This document shows positions 61,369-64,000 of a DNA stretch of 64,000 nucleotides, one piece after another. This DNA comes from Paludibaculum sp. (lineage in GTDB: Bacteria; Acidobacteriota; Terriglobia; Bryobacterales; Bryobacteraceae). Within the stretch, counting starts at the first letter, position 1. Each line of letters starts with the position of its first letter. The stretch is from NCBI GenBank assembly GCA_029973955.1, contig JARKQJ010000218.1, positions 205,836 to 269,835 on the forward strand, read 5' to 3'. A model generated the notes under the pieces. It worked only from the letters and a program-made list of their open reading frames with translations, was not told where the DNA came from and did not search any database. Both the position numbers and the translations under genes were made by a program.

Positions 61369-63191
61369 CTCGCGGCCGGGCCGTCCACGTCGCCCTCGCC
61401 CGGGGCCAGAAAGAGATTGCGTTCCAGCCCGTGCTGTCTCGTGTATAGATCGTAGTAACGGCCGCGCGCCGCGTAGAGTTCGGCGTGCGTGCCGCGCTCG
61501 ACGATCCTGCCTTCCTCCATCACCAGGATCTGGTCCGCCCGGCGGATGGTGGAAAGACGGTGGGCGATCACGAACGTGGTCCTGCCCTGCATCAGCCAGC
61601 CGAGTCCTTCCTGGATCATCGCTTCCGTCTCGCTGTCCAGGCTGGAGGTCGCCTCGTCGAGGATCAGGATCCGCGGATTCGCCAGAATCGCGCGGGCGAT
61701 GGAAACCCTCTGCTTCTGTCCGCCGCTCAGCTTCACTCCACGCTCGCCGACAACGGTTTCATAGCCTTCTTTGAACTTGTCGGTGAACTCGTCCACGCGC
61801 GCGATCCGGCACGCGTTCAGGATCTCCTCTTCCGTGGCGTCCGGCTTGGCGAAGGCCACGTTTTCCCGGATGGTGCCGTCGAACAGGAACGTCTCCTGCA
61901 GCACCACGCCCAATTGCGTCCGGTAGCTGTCCAGGCGCACTTCGGAGAGGTCCGCGCCATCCACCAGCACCCGCCCTTCCGACGGCGAGTGGAAGGCAGA
62001 CACCAGACCGATGGTCGTGGACTTGCCCGATCCCGACGACCCCACCAGCGCCGTCACGGTGCCGGCCGGCGATTCGAAGCTGATGCCGTGCAGCACCGGC
62101 TTGCCCGCCTCGTAGGAGAAGTGAACGTCTTCGAAGCGCACGGCTCCTCTCAGCGGGCCCAGGCTCCTGCTCCGGCGCGGGTCGGCATCCTCCGCGTTTT
62201 CGTTCAGAATCTCTCGGGTCCGCTCCAGGCCGGCGATCGCTTCGGTAAGCTGGGTGCCGATCCCCACCACTTGAAACACCGGCGCCACCAGGAAGCCCAG
62301 GAACGCCGTGAATGTCACAAACCCGCCCAGGGTCAGCCGGCCGTCGAGGATCTGGCGCCCGCCCATATACATCACCAGCGCCCCCACCAGGCCCAGCAGC
62401 ACGGTGGCCGAAAGGCTCAACATGCTGACGCCGGTGAGCGACTTCAGCACGTTCGCCAGAATCCGCTCCGCGCCGGCCTGGAACACCTTCTCCTCTCGCG
62501 CTTCGGCGTGATAGCCCTTGATCACGCGAATGCCGCCCAGGCTCTCCGTGAGCCGCCCCGTCACCTCGGCCGTGATCTTGCCGCGCTCGCGGAAGATCGG
62601 CCGCAGCGTACTGAACGCACGCTGCAGAACCAGGGAAAAGGCCAGCACCACGGCCAGCGCCATGCCCGTCAGTTCCGCGCTGATGCGCAGCAGCACCACG
62701 AAGGAGAGCAGCGCCGTCAGCAACCCACCGACGAACTCCACCAGACCCGTGCCCACCAGGTTGCGCACCCCTTCCACGTCGTTCATGATGCGCGAAACCA
62801 GTTGTCCGCTCTTGTTCGCGTCGAAATAGGTCACCGGCAGGCGGCCCACGTGCGACTGCACCTTGCAGCGAAGTTCCGCGATCAGCTTCTGCGCGGATTT
62901 CGATAGCAGCTGCGTGAGCCAGAAACTGGTGACGGCCTGCAGCGTGGTGGCGCCCACTACGGCCAGCACCAGCGGCGCCAGCAGCTCCGCGCGGTGCTTG
63001 GCCAGGATCTCGTCCACCAGGTACTTGGTGGACGCCGGCAGCACCAGACCCGCGGTCCGGCTGACGATGATCAGCGCCAGGCCCAGCAGGAGTTGCCCCC
63101 GCCTCGGCAGGATCAGTGCCCGGATATCGGGCCAGATGGAGGTCCAGTTGACTGGTTTTTTCGGGTTTTCGCCCTTATATCGACTGGGCAT
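61365..63191 (-). CDS. ABC exporter, fused membrane and ATPase domains (MsbA type)
   Basis: 608 residues. Six membrane spans in the first ~320 residues (ISRTAGLVLPASTKYLVDEI, VLLGLVGALVMYMGG), then one ATPase: Walker A ALVGSSGSGKSTTIGLV, Q-loop VVLQETFLFDGTI, signature KLSGGQKQRVSIARAI, Walker B ILILDEATSSLD, H-loop FVIAHRLSTI. It works as a homodimer to export a lipid, peptide or drug. The start could be ATG 63224, only seven bases from the divergent parvulin gene. Confidence 0.9.
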   Translation of the reverse strand: MPSRYKGENPKKPVNWTSIWPDIRALILPRRGQLLLGLALIIVSRTAGLVLPASTKYLVDEILAKHRAELLAPLVLAVVGATTLQAVTSFWLTQLLSKSAQKLIAELRCKVQSHVGRLPVTYFDANKSGQLVSRIMNDVEGVRNLVGTGLVEFVGGLLTALLSFVVLLRISAELTGMALAVVLAFSLVLQRAFSTLRPIFRERGKITAEVTGRLTESLGGIRVIKGYHAEAREEKVFQAGAERILANVLKSLTGVSMLSLSATVLLGLVGALVMYMGGRQILDGRLTLGGFVTFTAFLGFLVAPVFQVVGIGTQLTEAIAGLERTREILNENAEDADPRRSRSLGPLRGAVRFEDVHFSYEAGKPVLHGISFESPAGTVTALVGSSGSGKSTTIGLVSAFHSPSEGRVLVDGADLSEVRLDSYRTQLGVVLQETFLFDGTIRENVAFAKPDATEEEILNACRIARVDEFTDKFKEGYETVVGERGVKLSGGQKQRVSIARAILANPRILILDEATSSLDSETEAMIQEGLGWLMQGRTTFVIAHRLSTIRRADQILVMEEGRIVERGTHAELYAARGRYYDLYTRQHGLERNLFLAPGEGDVDGPAAS

Positions 63192-63230
63192 CCGTTCGGC
63201 TTTGCTTGAGCTGCGGGGTAACATGAAGTA

Positions 63231-64000
63231 ATGAGGATCTTTCTATTGTCGATGCTTGCAGCGGCGCTTTGGGCGCAAACGTCTGCACCCAAGCCCGCGG
63301 CGCCCGCCGCCGCAAAGCCCGCTCAACCGGCAAAAGCCGCCCCGGCGGCGAAGCCTGCCGCCGCACCGGCCGCCAAGCCGGCCGCCCCCGCCAGCGCTTC
63401 GGATCCCGTGGTGTTCACTGCCGGTTCCACTAAAATGACGCGCTCCGAGTTCGACAATCTGATGGAGCATCTGCCGGAAGCCCTCAAGGCCCAGGTCGGC
63501 GCCAATACGCCCGAAACCCGCCGCCGCCTCGCCGAGCAGCTCGGCGACATCATCACCTACGCCGACGAGGCCCGCAAGCTCAAGCTGGCCGAAAAGCCCA
63601 CCGCCAAGGTGCAGCTCTACCTCCAGCAGGAGAGCACTCTGGCTTCTCTCCTCTTCGCGCATCTCACCGAGACACAGAAGCCCTCCGACGCCGATGTCTC
63701 CGCCTGGTACACGGCGCACGCCGGCGAGTATGAAAGCGCCAAGGCGAGGCACATCCTGATTCGCTTCAAGGGCTCGCGAGTGCCCATCCAGCCCGGCAAG
63801 GCAGACCTGTCCGAAGCCGAATCTCTCGCCAAGGCCCAGGCTATCCGCGAGCGCATCGTCAAGGGCGAGGACTTCGCAACCGTCGCCAAAGCCGAATCCG
63901 ACGATACCGGCTCCGGTGCGCAGGGCGGCGATCTCGGCTCGTTTGGCCGCGGCCGCATGGTGCCCGCCTTCGAGCAGGCCGCCTTCTCGCTCCCCATCGG
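63231..64000 (+). CDS. Parvulin-type peptidyl-prolyl isomerase, exported (3' end outside window)
   Basis: 256 residues are visible. A signal peptide (IFLLSMLAAALWAQ) and a 50-residue Ala/Pro/Lys linker of repeated KPA/APAAK units precede a SurA-like helical part (TRSEFDNLMEHLPEALKAQV) and a parvulin domain (ARHILIRFKGSR, GEDFATVAKAESDD, GGDLGSFGRGRMVPAFE). It probably assists outer-membrane protein folding. The reading frame is still open at 64000. Confidence 0.88.
   Translation, partial: MRIFLLSMLAAALWAQTSAPKPAAPAAAKPAQPAKAAPAAKPAAAPAAKPAAPASASDPVVFTAGSTKMTRSEFDNLMEHLPEALKAQVGANTPETRRRLAEQLGDIITYADEARKLKLAEKPTAKVQLYLQQESTLASLLFAHLTETQKPSDADVSAWYTAHAGEYESAKARHILIRFKGSRVPIQPGKADLSEAESLAKAQAIRERIVKGEDFATVAKAESDDTGSGAQGGDLGSFGRGRMVPAFEQAAFSLPI

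Overview
The window (64 kb, GC-rich, densely coded, about 57 genes) looks like a chromosome segment of an Acidobacteriota bacterium, most probably of the Solibacter/Bryobacter/Paludibaculum type. The reasons are a VWFA-domain protein of the Acidobacteria-type family, a large Oar-like TonB-dependent receptor with an N-terminal carboxypeptidase-regulatory domain, several Tat- or Sec-exported carbohydrate proteins (GH106-like hydrolase, Gfo/Idh/MocA oxidoreductase, ThuA protein, xylose-isomerase-like protein), and a small family protein starting with a TPEGKARSASNATK-type motif. No rRNA, tRNA, CRISPR array, insertion sequence or prophage was seen. The assignment rests on protein recognition by eye, not on a search.

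Layout. 1-3.3 kb (minus): a tightly overlapped set DUF4139 protein, homoserine dehydrogenase, fumarylacetoacetate-hydrolase-family protein (cut by the window edge). 3.4-11.1 kb: response regulator, glgB with an uncharacterised partner, adenosine deaminase, LOG protein, M1 aminopeptidase, VWFA protein, small membrane protein. 11.3-21.4 kb: carbohydrate/secretion genes (GH106-like, Gfo/Idh/MocA, ThuA, lipocalin-like protein), a DedA-rhodanese gene that I read as a selenoprotein, a serine hydrolase and a Tat-type unknown. 21.4-27.5 kb: methyltransferase, glcD-like oxidase, TlpA; then two adjacent pyruvoyl-tetrahydropterin-synthase paralogues plus folE, a LysW-like zinc ribbon with a long acidic tail, two small secreted beta-sandwich proteins and a second TlpA. 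27.5-30.0 kb: accessory small genes, a broken ECF sigma/partner pair and the only long non-coding stretch. 30.0-34.6 kb (minus): rpiB-like, deoC, GAF-PP2C phosphatase, lysA. 34.8-41.8 kb (plus): an eight-gene operon SPFH / SpeD-like / DUF4178 / DUF4178 / small TM / DUF350 / membrane spermidine-synthase-like / FAD oxidoreductase. 41.7-49.2 kb: rlmH, then accD, D-aminoacylase, ABC-F, phosphodiesterase, sugar isomerase-like. 49.2-64 kb: TrmB regulator, ilvA, Dabb protein, TonB receptor, ECF sigma and anti-sigma, thrS, hpnI-like glycosyltransferase, two-component pair, ABC exporter, parvulin (cut by the window edge).

The strongest unusual signals are: (1) an in-frame UGA in the active-site loop of the rhodanese domain, followed by 41 more well-matching codons and by a 13-bp hairpin with a GGTCU-type apical loop, i.e. 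a probable selenoprotein that automatic annotation would truncate; (2) the SPFH-polyamine-DUF4178-DUF350 membrane operon; (3) an RpiB/DeoC pair bearing microcompartment-style N-terminal extensions but with no shell genes here; (4) a LysW homologue whose usual terminal Glu is replaced; (5) a sigma/partner pair broken by an amber codon and a single-base insertion whose removal repairs two reading frames at once.

Gene packing is extreme: many tandem neighbours overlap by ATGA and three convergent pairs share a TTAG stop overlap, so most groups named as operons are probably translationally coupled.
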